From Ligula intestinalis (Eukaryota; Platyhelminthes; Cestoda; Diphyllobothriidea; Diphyllobothriidae), in NCBI GenBank assembly GCA_036362985.1, contig JAYGXS010000001.1:53705619-53769618 (forward strand): a DNA stretch of 64,000 bases, in the 5' to 3' direction. The notes beneath the pieces are model-generated. The model did not search any database. It had not been told where the DNA came from and saw only the letters and a program-made list of their open reading frames with translations. Every line of letters starts with the position of its first letter. Position 1 is the stretch's first letter. The translations under genes and the position numbers were made by a program. This document shows, one piece after another, positions 46,760 through 57,844 of this stretch.

Positions 46760-47930
46760 GGATGACTCAGGTGTCTTTGTTTCGAAATGATAAATACGGA
46801 ATTTTATAGTCAGAGGAGACAACTTGATTGTTAAAACAAAATTTCAATCAACTGATGTTTCATTTGCACCCTGTAATCCATCATGAGCACTTATGAAATT
46901 TAGTATCCACGCCGTCACATTCTGACGAAAAGTAACATCCGTGTGGATCGTAGACGTTTCTGTTTCTGTGATACAATTTGACTCGAGCGCTTTTTCAAAT
47001 GTCATTCAGCAATTCCTCTTGAAGTGGAACCCTGAGTTATAGTCTTTTCTTTCCTGCAGTTACTACCGGATGCCTTGGTGTTCTTTCGGTCATGTTCCTA
47101 ATGATAATTGAATCAGAATATCCGTTCTGAAGGAAACTATTTTTGACAGTCTTAACCTCCCCTTTTCACACTTGTGTTGTACAGCGGACAAAAAACACTT
47201 CAAGTTGAACGTTATGAAACTGTTAAAATTGATGTGTTTTCTGGACTTCGTCTTCCTACGGTGTATCTTGCGTCTGGTGTTCTATTGAGAAACACATCCA
47301 GAAAGGGGAGTTAGCCAGGATGTTCTTCCTTTATGATGAACTTTATCGACATATGCGCCTGAGTTAAAGTCGTAATTTGAACTGATAAATAGGTTTATCC
47401 ACGTGCACTCGAAACTATGATGCTAACATAGTGCCAATATTATCGTAGACCCTTGGTCTAGCCTGTATATGAACATTGCCATCAGAGGCGGATACAAGGA
47501 CCAGTTTGTGGATATTACGTCCATTTTTATGTAACCATTGTTGTTAAAGTGCAAAATACATCTCAATAAAGGCATGTTTATATGCTGTCGATTGGAAAAA
47601 TAGCTTTTACTTAAGTAGTTGACTGCTTCCGTGATTAGTGCGTGCGTAAAAAGGAACGAAAAGTCTCATGAAAGCACCAATGGTTAATTAAGTGTGGCAT
47701 TTTTCACGTCGTCAACCAATTCAAAGACATCAAGGTAACCATATGGTGGTAGTGGATGCTGCGCGGGCTTCTTTTTCTCCATTTGCTGTTACCTTATCGC
47801 ATGGTACGGTGAGCTCCTCATATCTAGGATTGGACGGGCCGTTGCGCCATCTTTGTCAAAATTTGGCAAGTCATAGAACCGATAGATCGAAGAGGCTTTA
47901 GGTCGCTTTCGCTTATACCAGCATTTGTTT
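46760..47930 (-). mobile_element. Penelope-like element PLE-G (reverse transcriptase part), heavily decayed
   Basis: Reading from 47930 on the minus strand in shifting frames: Y-D-L-P-N-F-D-K-D-G, then R-P-I-L-D-M-R-S-S-P-Y-H-A-I (an RT finger motif typical of PLEs), V-D-D-V-K-N-A-T, and a motif A relic L-S-stop-D-F-S-F-L-F-T with A-V-N-Y-L. Further on come K-G-E-V-K-T-V and N-G-Y-S-D-S-I-I-I-R-N-M. Motif C could not be found and no GIY-YIG part follows, because the transposon at 45159-46697 and other sequence replace it. The finger motif relates it to PLE-B (P-I-L-D-L-R-N-S-P). Confidence 0.65.
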
Positions 47931-47934
47931 AAAG

Positions 47935-49235
47935 ACTTTGAAAACCTCCAGGCAGTTGTATTTTAACCCCATCTGTCTGATAAGTCTCCTTGACTACAGT
48001 TCTCAACTGCTCCTGGTTCAACAGAAATGAGTGCAATTTCCAAAAATACAACACGAGTCCATTGAAAGAGTTCGCTTATTTTTCGTTGTTATTAGGGTAT
48101 CTTTTTGTTGAAGTTGCCTTCCATTCTCTACGCATGAATTCATCAGTAAACCTCAAAAACTGTGGCCATTCATCAGTTAGATAACTTTCATGTAGACTGT
48201 CATGCGCTCTCTGCCAAAATAAGTTGAACGCCACCTGTTGAAAACAGGATATGGTAGGACTCTGTTTTTACCTTATGAATGAAAACTTGAAGTATGCCTG
48301 TAAAAAGTGTAGCTGTAAAATTCTGCTACAGTTTGAAGATAAAATGGGCTAATTTAAGTGAAGAGGAATTTAGAGTTTTGAATTTTAGCCTTCATGTATC
48401 AGAACTAAGTACAAGGATTGCGAAAAATGTTGTTTCAAACGCCAGCTTAAGTGGTTTCATCGACTGTATTCTGGAGTATACAATAAGTGAAATAGCGATA
48501 AATTATTTCAGGCTTTTGAATTTCCGTCATTGGCCCATTTTGAAATATTTTGTCTCCGGATTTTCGTAGACTTGATTTCATGAAGTGGTATACAGCCAAA
48601 TAAGCAGTAAAACTGGTATTCAGGTAGGCTATTCAGGATTGCCTTTGATCGGTAATAAAATAAAGCTTCTGGGTTTTGAGCAAGGGATGTGGACATAATT
48701 CCTGACCAGAGAGCCTCTTCGTTGCTCTCCAAAATAAAGGCGGTTGTGCTCATAGTTCTACAGCAAAACCCAGGCACTTCGACATAGGCTAACTAGGAAG
48801 ATTATGTTCGGTTGACCTGAGTAGACCTTGGTACTGCAGGTGACGGGAAGCAGGTGAAGGGCCAGCGCTGCTTAAGACTGCCTTCTATGAAACTAATGCC
48901 TGTATCATAACGTCACGTCTCCGAAAATGGCACTTGCTTGGATTAACACATATCTTATGAGAACTGAGAAAATTACTGTCCTACCAGTCAGCAATCAAAG
49001 ATTAAGTAGAAACGACATCTTTTCAACTCAGTTGAACAAAGGGGGTAATGATACAAAGTAAACTGCTAATGACGATGCTTGCCAGTCTGTTTTAAAACGC
49101 TATTCCCTCGATTATTCTGCTCATCACAGCAGACGCTTGTGTCCCAGCGCTAATTTTAATCCTTGAAGTAACAGCCTGATCAGATAGATAAATCATTCAT
49201 AAAGAGAATAGGAGACCGCTGGAAGAAGAGAATTA
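47935..49235. other. AT-rich unclassified DNA
   Basis: The first 300 bp may hold upstream remains of PLE-G. A 91-codon plus frame (48294-48569) has no known domain. Nothing else was recognised. Confidence 0.35.
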
Positions 49236-49239
49236 TTGG

Positions 49240-51150
49240 CCTGGCGTTTTGAATTCTCACTTGAACTCATCAACAGAGGTAACCACAGAAAAGGATTATA
49301 GATGCACAGTGTGCGCAGCATTTATCGTCTGTAGTGACCAGGTGACCACATGCGTACAAAAATTAACATCTCCGGGTGTCGTGATTAATACGAGTAGGGC
49401 TTAGTAGTGCGCGTCCGAGTTGTTAATGGCTGCTTTTTCATCATCCGGGTTGGATGCTGGCGTAATTATTAAGCTACAATTGGGCTCGCTGTCATCGAAA
49501 TTGTTGGCTCCCTGCGTGTTCCTCAGGTGTCTGATTGCACCGCTTGGGCAAATTCTCATTAGGGAATATGGAAATGGCAATTCATTGCGCTTGTTGATGG
49601 ACTATGGGCCTGAGAACCATGACTCGCGCGGTTGTCATCTCTTGCGAGGATTTCATCCTCTTCAAACTTGAAAATATGGCCGGGTCTCGTCGAGTGAACT
49701 AAAACAAGAGAGCAAGCGTCTTTCCTTCTCACCGTAGCTGCGTGTTAGGTAATTCGCATCTGGAGTAATCGCCCTTTCCCTCCGAAGTAGTTAGTTTATC
49801 CACAACTGCACCATCTCCGGTAAAGGACTCCAGCCATTTTATGTCGTTGTAGCGGGTCTTTCGGCCTCATGACCTCGCGTCTGATGATTGCCTTCGACCT
49901 GTTTGCGTCTCCAAGTCCAAGTGGAGTGAGCAGGCGGCTGACTGCTTTCGATACCTTATTCACGCACGGAAGAGTTTGCCAAACTGTCGGGCCGATTGGA
50001 TTTGGTCTTCTGTCTCGTTTGCATATGTAGTGGTTGACAGAGTTGTGCGGTTAACCATTCTCTATAATTGCCCGTCAAATATATTGCAATTCAGCAATTT
50101 CGCCTTCTGTTTTGCTGAAATGCGTCTCAACGCGCCTGTAAAGCGCTCTTATGCAACTACGTTTGTGACTGATCGGGGGGTTGCTGTTGATGTTCAGGAC
50201 TTGCAGAGTATTAATCGAGTTCCTGAACAATTTCGTTTTTAGGCCACCGCAGTCTTTGCGGGAAACGAGGACATCCAGAAAGGCAAGCTGTTTATTTCCT
50301 TCCTCCTCCATCGCAAATTGAATGTCCGGGAAGACGGCATTTAGAAGTTATTTGATTGTCAACACCTGATCCCGTTCGGTGGGGACGATAGTGTCATACA
50401 CACACTTAGTCCAGATTTCGATCAGTGGTATCGTAAAACCAGCGATTCTTACCGTTGCCGGACCGCCTCGGCTGTGAATCCGGAAATTGGTAAGTACAGG
50501 AACGTGTCATTTACCTGCTTGTCGATTGTTCTGTTGAACGTAAATTACGTTCAGGTGTCGGGTATATGGATGTGTTCGAGGCGACCCTCCGTTTCATTGC
50601 ATTTGTCTCGTAGAGGTATGTGGATGGTCTCGATTACCAGGTTTTGAGGAATAGAAGTAAAAAGGGACGAGACAAAAAAAAGATACGAAGGCTTTGTTTG
50701 ACAGAAAGCCTATCCGTTCAGTTTCCCCAAGAATTGTGTTGACAACCTTACTATGGTGTCCGAATCAGCGGCCAAAGACGTCAGCCGTCGAAACAGTCAC
50801 TTAACTAGTCTGGAGGAAGGAATTTGTTTCAGCGATACGGTTGGCTGCGAGGAGCGCCCAATTTGTGCCTTCTTGGAAGACCATGGAGCCGGGCCATTGG
50901 CAATAGCATCAGTTCTATCTCGTGTGACAGCGCTCTTATGCAGTTGCATCCGCATGGAACATAGGGTTGACGATCCTCCACAGTATTTGAGCTTTGTGAA
51001 TGTAGTTTGTCCTGTCCAATATGACAGTGCAGCCTCCCTTGTAAAAATACACGGTAAATTGGCCTTTGTTTGGGACCCCATGCGGATTTGCGGATGCAAT
51101 AACAGCGGGCGCACGGAAAGATAGCTAGTCGTATGGTTGATTGCATGGCT
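49240..51150 (-). mobile_element. Penelope-like element PLE-E (nearly full RT to GIY-YIG), broken
   Basis: The minus strand from 51150 shows, in shifting frames, G-G-C-T-V-I-L-D-R-T-N-Y, then E-D-R-Q-P-Y-V, A-R-L-H-G-L-P-R-R-H-K-L-G-A-P (the Y-G-L-P-K-x-H-K element), I-V-S-L-K, and a motif B relic P-I-S-G-F-T-A-E-A-V at about 50480. A motif C relic is followed by E-R-D-Q-V-L-T, then Q-L-A-F-L-D-V-L-V-S-R-K-D (50280-50240), H-K-R-S-C-I-R-A-L-Y-R-R-V-E-T-H, C-S-C-G and P-G-H-I-F-K-F. The best frame is 50311-50075. It is the same subfamily as PLE-D. The 3' end near 49240 lacks a clear hammerhead. Confidence 0.85.
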
Positions 51151-51154
51151 GTTG

Positions 51155-51900
51155 AATAATTACTGGCATCTAGTGGACATTAGCTCCGGTTGTCGGACCA
51201 CATTCAATGTTTCACAGTCTCTTGCGCACAAGAATCAGCAGTAAATTAGACTTTTTGTGAGCGAATGATGTGTGAAAGGGCTGTGCAAGCGGTCTAGTCA
51301 GCCGATTAATCTTTAACCTGGTAGCGAGCCGGTGCCTGTTAGCTCTTCCTTCTCACAGGACAACCTTAACCAACGCGTCATCGCATCACGTTGGGTGACC
51401 TCACACTATTTCACCTATCCTGTCTCGATGCGTGAAACTGAGCCAAGGCTTCTCGCAGCTAGGAATCTCGACAACATTCAAATCAATGCAAGTTTTTGAT
51501 TACTGTTTAATCTTTCCTCCTCGTTTTTTGACAGTTAATGAGACGTTGTTTGAACTAAACTCTTAATGTTTCTGATTTGCTTGGCAGTAGGAAAGTCAAG
51601 AGGTTAAACTCTGGCCTTTATGTAAAGGAGTTTGTCAGCTATGGGCGTTAAGACAAGGGGCAATTTTAAATGCGACAGTCCCTTGGAGAAATAAAACATA
51701 TAAGATAAAGCAGAGGGGGCCAACAACCACTTACGATCTGAAGGAAATCCAACAGTTCCCTCACCACCAATGTTCTTTTGCCATAAAAACCAGTTTGTAA
51801 AGGAAGCCACTTCTGACCTTAGGAGGATGGGGGGGGGGTGGAGAAAACGAAGTCAAGTTTGGCTAGCGTCGATCTCAAACCTGTGCAGTCAGAATATAAG
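51155..51900. other. Unclassified DNA, possible 5' remains of PLE-E
   Basis: No motif could be read. An 11-base poly-G run is at about 51828-51838. Confidence 0.35.
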
Positions 51901-51944
51901 GGATCATGAAAAGAAAGGAGATATTCGGAAAATCGAGTTGTACT

Positions 51945-51987
51945 CGTGAATTTTCGAACAAGTGTCACGTGTTCATCGTCAGACTAA
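51945..51987 (-). ncRNA. Hammerhead-like motif, left palindrome arm
   Basis: Minus strand: exact box CTGACGA (51982-51976), T, stem II GAACA / TGTTC with loop CGTGACACT, then GAAAATTC. It mirrors the copy at 53505-53540. Confidence 0.5.
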
Positions 51988-52234
51988 ATTAAAAGTGAGG
52001 GCTGGGAATGTCGCACTAGATGTTTTGGAGGCAGAGGTTACAACGGACGGGGAAGGAAAGAGGGGGATTGGGTGGAAGGGTTATGGTGACGTGACACCCG
52101 TTGCGATAGGTTATGCTAGTGAGGGGAGGGGGGTGTTAGCGTTTGGACTGTAGGCCGCGTGTTCGGGGGAGGGGTGGGTTGGTTAAGAGTCAGAGAAATT
52201 CCACTTGACTGGGCACAGAGAGCCAGTTGTTGTT

Positions 52235-52598
52235 TCAGGCTGTGTCCAGATTTGTAGACCATGCACGAAACCCGGTATAGTGTGAGTCAAGCTCTACGTG
52301 CCTGTTTATGCTAGCCGGATTCGAGTGCCAAGCTTCAAGGAATTCTCTCGCTTGTCGCGTATTAGCCATTGCGATCACGTCGGTGGCATCCCAATTGAAG
52401 CGGTGATCACACTGAATGGAGTGTGCAAATACGAGTGATAAATGGTTCCGTAGGCGAACGGCTGACTTGTGTTCGTTGATGCGAGTCCCAAGGCGTCGGC
52501 CTGTTTGGCCAATATAAACGCAAGGGCAACCAGCACACGGTATACGATAAGCGACGTTACTTAGTTGTCCCACGGGTAGAGCGTCCTTTACTTGACAT
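52235..52598 (-). pseudogene. Penelope-like GIY-YIG endonuclease, left arm (partial, runs into gap)
   Basis: From the gap leftwards the frame is open for about 120 codons to a stop near 52235. It has V-A-Y-R-I-P-C, the core V-Y-I-G-Q-T-G-R-R-L, T-R-I-N-E-H-K-S-A-V (conserved arginine), C-D-H-R-F-N-W and E-F-L-E-A-W-H-S-N-P-A-S-I-N-R-H (conserved glutamate and asparagine). All expected catalytic residues are visible, so this is the best kept endonuclease in the window. The reverse transcriptase would lie inside the gap. It may be intact; the gap hides its start. Confidence 0.85.
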
Positions 52599-52998
52599 NN
52601 NNNNNNNNNNNNNNNNNNNNNNNNNNNNNNNNNNNNNNNNNNNNNNNNNNNNNNNNNNNNNNNNNNNNNNNNNNNNNNNNNNNNNNNNNNNNNNNNNNNN
52701 NNNNNNNNNNNNNNNNNNNNNNNNNNNNNNNNNNNNNNNNNNNNNNNNNNNNNNNNNNNNNNNNNNNNNNNNNNNNNNNNNNNNNNNNNNNNNNNNNNNN
52801 NNNNNNNNNNNNNNNNNNNNNNNNNNNNNNNNNNNNNNNNNNNNNNNNNNNNNNNNNNNNNNNNNNNNNNNNNNNNNNNNNNNNNNNNNNNNNNNNNNNN
52901 NNNNNNNNNNNNNNNNNNNNNNNNNNNNNNNNNNNNNNNNNNNNNNNNNNNNNNNNNNNNNNNNNNNNNNNNNNNNNNNNNNNNNNNNNNNNNNNNNN
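52599..52998. other. Assembly gap, 400 N
   Basis: There are exactly 400 unknown bases between the two palindrome arms. The left arm reaches about 108 bp further toward the centre than the right arm. The true distance is unknown. Confidence 0.99.
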
Positions 52999-53250
52999 GA
53001 CTCGCATCAACGAACACAAGTCAGCCGTTCGCCTACGGAACCATTTATCACTCGTATTTGCACACTCCATTCAGTGTGATCACCGCTTCAATTGGGATGC
53101 CACCGACGTGATCGCAATGGCTAATACGCGACAAGCGAGAGAATTCCTTGAAGCTTGGCACTCGAATCCGGCTAGTATAAACAGGCACGTAGAGCTTGAC
53201 TCACACTATACCGGATTTCGTGCATGGTCTACAAATCTGGACACAGCCTG
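52999..53250 (+). pseudogene. Penelope-like GIY-YIG endonuclease, right arm (partial)
   Basis: The frame starts at the gap with T-R-I-N-E-H-K-S-A-V and continues through N-W-D-A-T-D-V-I-A-M-A and E-A-W-H-S-N-P-A-S-I-N-R-H to the same C-terminus as the left arm. The protein sequence is identical to the left arm over this stretch. The Y-V-Y-I-G core lies in the gap. Confidence 0.85.
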
Positions 53251-53501
53251 AAACAACAACTGGCTCTCTGTGCCTGGTCAAGTGGAATTTCTCTTACTCT
53301 TAACCAGCCCACCCCTCCCCCGAACACGCGGCCTACAGTCCAAACGCTAACACCCCCCCTCCCCTCACTAGCACAACCTATCGCCACGGGTGTCACGTCA
53401 CCATAACCTTTCCACCCAATCCCCCTCTTCGCTTCCCCTTCCGTTGTAACATCTGCCTCCAAAACATCTAGTGCGACATTCCCAGCCCTCACTTTTAATT
53501 T

Positions 53502-53540
53502 AGTCTGACGATGAACACGTGACACTTGTTCGAAAATTCA
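53502..53540 (+). ncRNA. Hammerhead-like motif, right palindrome arm
   Basis: Exact box CTGACGA (53505-53511), T, stem II GAACA / TGTTC (five perfect pairs) and GAAAA (53532-53536), then TTCACG. Stem III and the cleavage site are not obvious, so it may be a relic or need a partner. It is placed after the PLE endonuclease, as in known PLE terminal repeats. Confidence 0.5.
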
Positions 53541-53589
53541 CGAGTACAACTCGATTTTCCGAAGATCTTCTTTCTTTTCATCATATCAT

Positions 53590-54288
53590 CTCGGAATGCA
53601 ACTTACTTCCCTTATCCAATAAGGGATCATATTTTCCCGGAAGTTAAAGGTTCTCACTCACTGACAGTCTCCGATGCCTCAGGTTGGAATTAAGCAAAGG
53701 AGACAAACAACGAGAAATAATCCTTTTTCTTAGAACAGGGCATGCTTATCTATCGATCAGTCTTGCCGATGCTAAAATTCCAGCTATCTCGCTCAGTTCA
53801 GAGTGCACAATGTCCTCAAAAATGTTGCTACAACCAAGCATCCGTCCAGATTTGTGAGCTCAAGCAGCCTTAATCTGTTGATCACAAAGGTGGAAGGAGG
53901 ACGCCCGATAGAGACCAGGGTATATATGGGTCTGAATTTTCAGTCTCAATTTCCGTTTGGATGTAAGGGGATTTATCGGATCGGAGGTATATGCTATTGA
54001 AACTGGAATCAGTCGGCTCGGGCCTATGTCCAAGCGGAGGATCGCAGGTTACAGCATATGAATATTGAGGCCCTGCATCGTCATGTCTTCGAAAATGGAA
54101 TAAAATGTTTGTGGTATTACTTTGGCGCACGTCCGGCAAATGTCAGTCAAAAACGGGGATTTTATTCCGTTCTGAGGGAGGATAAAGCGCCTTCTGAGCT
54201 GCAAATACCTGTGCCAAAGAAGTCTCGATTCGTACAGTATTGCAAAGCTTTTTTAACGAAAATGCAAGTTTGAAAATATTTTATCGAC
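53590..54288. other. Unclassified DNA, no gene recognised
   Basis: Plus frames at 53803-54000 and 54058-54273 have no known domain. Confidence 0.4.
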
Positions 54289-54486
54289 TCCCTTTCTTAG
54301 TCATGCTTTCCTCGGACGCCGCGCGGACTAGGTCATGTCTGGCGTGACCACCACGCGTCCGCAAGACACCATAGTCAAGGCGTCCGTTCAAGGTCACTCC
54401 GCCGAATACACGACACTGCTGCTGAAGCGAGACCGACCACAGAAGGCTAGCTGCTAGACACACGGACCAGAGTTAATATACTACAG
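54289..54486 (+). repeat. Dispersed repeat R, fullest copy
   Basis: The first 79 bases are identical to the right edge of the window (63922-64000). The last 85 match 45070-45158. It reads CCTTTCTTAGTCATGCTTTC at the start and GAGTTAATATACTACA at the end, and is GC-richer than its neighbours. It abuts the 3' end of the LINE. It may be a solo terminal repeat of an LTR or Penelope-type element. Confidence 0.6.
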
Positions 54487-54534
54487 TACCAGTAGTACCA
54501 GGTACAGTAAAGTACTAGTTGTTATCCCATTCTG

Positions 54535-57500
54535 TCTTCTCTTCCTAACACGCACTGGGGGAACATAACCGGTGTTGACACAGGAACACACTCGGTTACA
54601 ACAGTTAACGATTATGACTCCAGTCTGTTCGAGAGCTTCTTTGTAAGGTATCGTGACTTGCCACAGTTTCAGAATATTCGAGCGACAAATGAAGTGGGAG
54701 TTGATGAATTTTCCGGGTTTCCTGGTTGTTGCGAAATGCTGTGCACCCTAGTAAAACACTCACGGTTTTATAAGCAATCTATAATTCACAATTTTCTTTT
54801 CCAGAAAATGGTCCTTTCACCTTTAAGGTAGTTTCTACCCTCCTTGGCATCGAATGAAGGGGATTCTGGATGTCTTCAAGGGATATTTGGCCAGAAGTCT
54901 AGCAGGGATCTCTCCAATCCATAGACAAAAAGAGCAGACATGTTCTCGTCAAATTTATTACCAAGAATCGACCGTAGATTCGCAATTGGATTAGAGTCAG
55001 AACTATTTGCTGGCCACATGTCTTTCCTCCAGAAATGTGAAATTTTCTCCGACAGCAACCGTTGGGTCTTCAGATGTGTATGAGCTGTAGCTAACTTCTG
55101 CATAGAGATATTCCACTAAATGTCCGGAACAAGTTTATTCTCAAATTTTGACCTGCTCATATGCTTTTATTATAATCTTTTAAACAGATTTAGCTTTAGA
55201 ATCACCAAAAACTGAGGTTGAAGCATACACACAAATGACTGCTGAATATTTAAATTTAAAGGAACTATCTACGCTATAAAAGTTAAAAATAACTTTGGAC
55301 ACCCTTTACGTCGATTAATGTAGGCGGTCCATGTTTACATTCCGAATAGTAACGTTGTCAGGGTCACCGACCTGTACATTTTAAATCTTGTGTTGAATGG
55401 AAATCTCCGGCGTTTTCGGATGGAGGCCTGTAGCCGGCGATAGCCTGGCTGACTCTGGAGGTCTAATGGGCAACTTTGTTGTCAATTTTGCGGTTGGTTA
55501 AGATAGAGCTCCATGAATAAACTTTCTTCCAATACGAGCAAAGTTCCATTAAGGTTTATCACGGGTGCAGTATGTTCTTTCTCTGTACTGGTTGATGTAT
55601 AAACACGGTTGTATCTGTATTTATGGTCAGTCCGAAGTTTTTGGATATGTAAGCCAAGTTGTCCATGCTTCTCCGTATGGCTGCTTTTGTCATGGTATTA
55701 AATTTACAATCGTCAGGAAAAAAATTTCATAATCAGTGCTTCTTGTGGTATGTGTGGAAGCCTTCACGCGTCGGGTGTTGGGAAGGTGTCGGTGGGTCCT
55801 GTATTATACCGTTAGTCAAAGAAACTCATCAAAGTAGGCGTTGGTCAGCGTAGCAGAAAACATGAGTTGAAGACGTGTACGCAGCCACGCTTTCTCCATT
55901 TATCAGGACGAAGGCTCCTGAAACGGTCAAACTATTGGTGGCATGCGCCACCATCCCGCAGTGAACCTGAAATACAGTGCGAGGGAATCGCTCCAAACAT
56001 CCACTCTTCTGCGTGATTTTCCTGAGTCGATTGTGATTCACGGTGTGGAAAACATTTTCAGGTCTAGGAAGGTAGTGTAAAGGCCTATACGTATACCTTG
56101 GAATTTGGCTTGCAACCGGCAAACGGCCAAGCTCATCTCGATGGTACCGCGGCTCCTTTGGATTCAGAATTTGGTTTCGTGAATGAGGTGAGTTTCAGTG
56201 TGTATGATTGTTGCTTACTGGGGTAATTGTCCTTGCAGCCAAATCTCAGACAACGTCTCTGTATGTATGCCCGTCAGCCAGGAGACACCATACTCGTATG
56301 CCTTGACCGGTATCTCATTGGATCCCGGCATTTGTCTACCGAAAAATTGCTGCACGGCTCTGCTTGCTTCTATAGGATGATGGAAGTTCCAGGCCATTAT
56401 TCATTTCCATCTGGGAGACGTTTACTGATGGCGACTTCAGAAATTGTGCACGGTGAATGTAAGATGCTTCCCGATTACTCAGCCCAGCGCATCAGAAGTT
56501 GTAATTGTTTTTTTTGAAACTTCACCCGTCTAAGCTGACATGCAACGCTGTCCATTTTGATGTGGGAGTAAACACCCTTTCGAATGAAGCACAGACAGTC
56601 TTCGGTTAACAGCGGTCCGCTTTTCTGTGTATTTCGTCTGATGTGCGATCTGTCCAACCATTTTTTTGCATTTCACGCAAATGTTACTGCCCCAGATTAC
56701 AATATCGGAGGATGGTCGCTTTGTTTACGTCGCTTCGGGGATTGATGTAATTTTCGTGTATCCATCTCATATGGATTGGTAGGTTAGCGATTTCTGCGTA
56801 TTTTTCGTCGATCTAGTCCCGAGTTTGATGACCTATATGGCCCAGAATGAAAAGCAAAGTAAATTGATTTCCGTAGCTGACACCGCCGCGTTCGTACTAA
56901 CTTTTTTCGTCATGAACGAACAGCTTTTCCACACTCTGGGCCAATTGGTTGCAGAAATTGAAGCACTAAGTAAACGCTCGCCTTGAGGTTTTCCGCAAAA
57001 TTGCATTCGGACTCTCATATTGGAGATGAAGAGATGAGTGATCCGTCAAGCAGTCACTGTAACAGCTTGCCTTTATCATCAACACATTCTGGCCATCAAA
57101 CATCCTGATGAAATACATAGTCCAGCAGCTGGCTCCACTGCAATCAGAGCTCTATTCTGATTGCTCTTTTCTAGAACAGGAAGGCGGAAAGACGTGCTTT
57201 TCAGGAAGAGGTGGGGTTCTGAGCAGATTCGCAGAATGAGGAGGCAATTTCTGTTATAGCCGTCGATTCGGTTGGAACCCAGCAATTCTGTATAGACAGC
57301 GTCGTCTGTTCAGACGCGAACAATGAATTCATCTAGGGCAACTTGTTTTTTCCTGCTTCGGCAACGTCTACAGGAAGGCGATCTTTGTAAACCTTGTTTT
57401 CTGCCTCGTTGGAACTAGTCATTGGTGAGCGTAGGCACTGATTATGGTAGCAAAGTTGGTCCTCCGAAGAGGCAGACGCGGAAACATGTGTCGATCGTTG

Positions 57501-57840
57501 ATTTCCAGTGGCAGATGGGGCACGCGTTCCATGATGTTGTTCTGAGGGATAAAGGTGACTCCAATGTTGTGTCGCTCTGCATTTGGGCGGCGGCTACAGA
57601 AGAAGATTTTGCTGTTACTCGTCTCCTGCGGTTGATTCTGCTCGAAGAAACGAGCCTTGCTAAGAGCAGTTATTTCCACCTGGTGGCACGCCTGTTCTCG
57701 AGTGATCAGTGCTGTCCTCTTTTTCAGCTGATTATTCCACGAATCTTCTGAAATAAAGGAGATATTGCAGACTGCCAACAGGAGCGGAATCACTATGGCA
57801 ACCTATGGAGAAGAGCAGAAAAGATGGAGATGTAGGATTC
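54535..57840 (-). mobile_element. APE-type non-LTR retrotransposon (LINE), broken, with nested insertion
   Basis: The minus strand from about 57830 encodes an endonuclease-reverse transcriptase. Endonuclease: R-T-A-L-I-T-R-E-Q-A, A-L-S-K-A-R-F-F-E-Q, S-R-R-P-N-A-E-R, I-N-D-R-H-M, F-A-T-I-I-S-A-Y-A (57793-57419), then L-L-G-S-N-R-I-D-G-Y-N-R-N and F-F/S-F-R-L-P. RT: R-A-V-Q-Q, P-G-S-N-E-I-P (56397-56215), F-H-T-V-N-H-N-R-L, Q-K-S-G-C-L-E-R-F (56122-55829), D-D-C-K-F-N-T, N-F-G-L-T-I-N-T, V-F-I-H-Q-P. After the nested insertion (54750-55312) it resumes as S-N-I-L-K-L-W, E-A-L-E-Q-T-G. The catalytic G-D-F-N of the endonuclease is altered and many stops exist. The type is common in cestodes and trematodes. 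Confidence 0.88.
54750..55312 (-). mobile_element. Mariner-type remnant nested in the LINE
   Basis: From the right, TA (55311) is followed on the minus strand by AAGGGTGTCCAAAG, a mariner-like end. About 190 bp later a 75-codon frame (55103-54876) encodes a transposase C-terminal part: H-F-W-R-K-D-M-W-P-A-N-S-S-D-S-N-P, the W-P-x-x-S-P-D-L-N-P-x-D region. The third catalytic aspartate is alanine (N-P-I-A). The N-terminal two-thirds are missing, so it is an internally deleted copy. LINE sequence lies on both sides, which shows the insertion order. The left end is not clear. Confidence 0.7.
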
Positions 57841-57844
57841 GAGT

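Larger units (their letters stand above)
51902..53583. repeat. Near-perfect palindrome of two Penelope-like 3' ends around a gap
   Basis: The reverse complement of 52999-53583 matches 51902-52490 almost base for base. Visible differences include GGAGATATTCGG versus AGAAGATCTTCGG, GAGGTTACAACGGAC versus GATGTTACAACGGAA, and AGGTTATGC versus AGGTTGTGC; I estimate about 96-97 percent identity. Each arm carries the C-terminal half of a GIY-YIG endonuclease reading outward, a spacer, and a hammerhead-like terminus. Because the arms differ, the palindrome is not simply one read placed twice, but the gap shows the assembler failed to resolve the centre. Confidence 0.9.

Noticed and set aside
50753..51124. 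123-codon plus-strand frame
   Set aside because: It is antisense to the reverse transcriptase of PLE-E, where the H-G-L-P-R-R-H-K motif is readable.
57422..57751. 109-codon plus-strand frame
   Set aside because: It is antisense to the LINE endonuclease.
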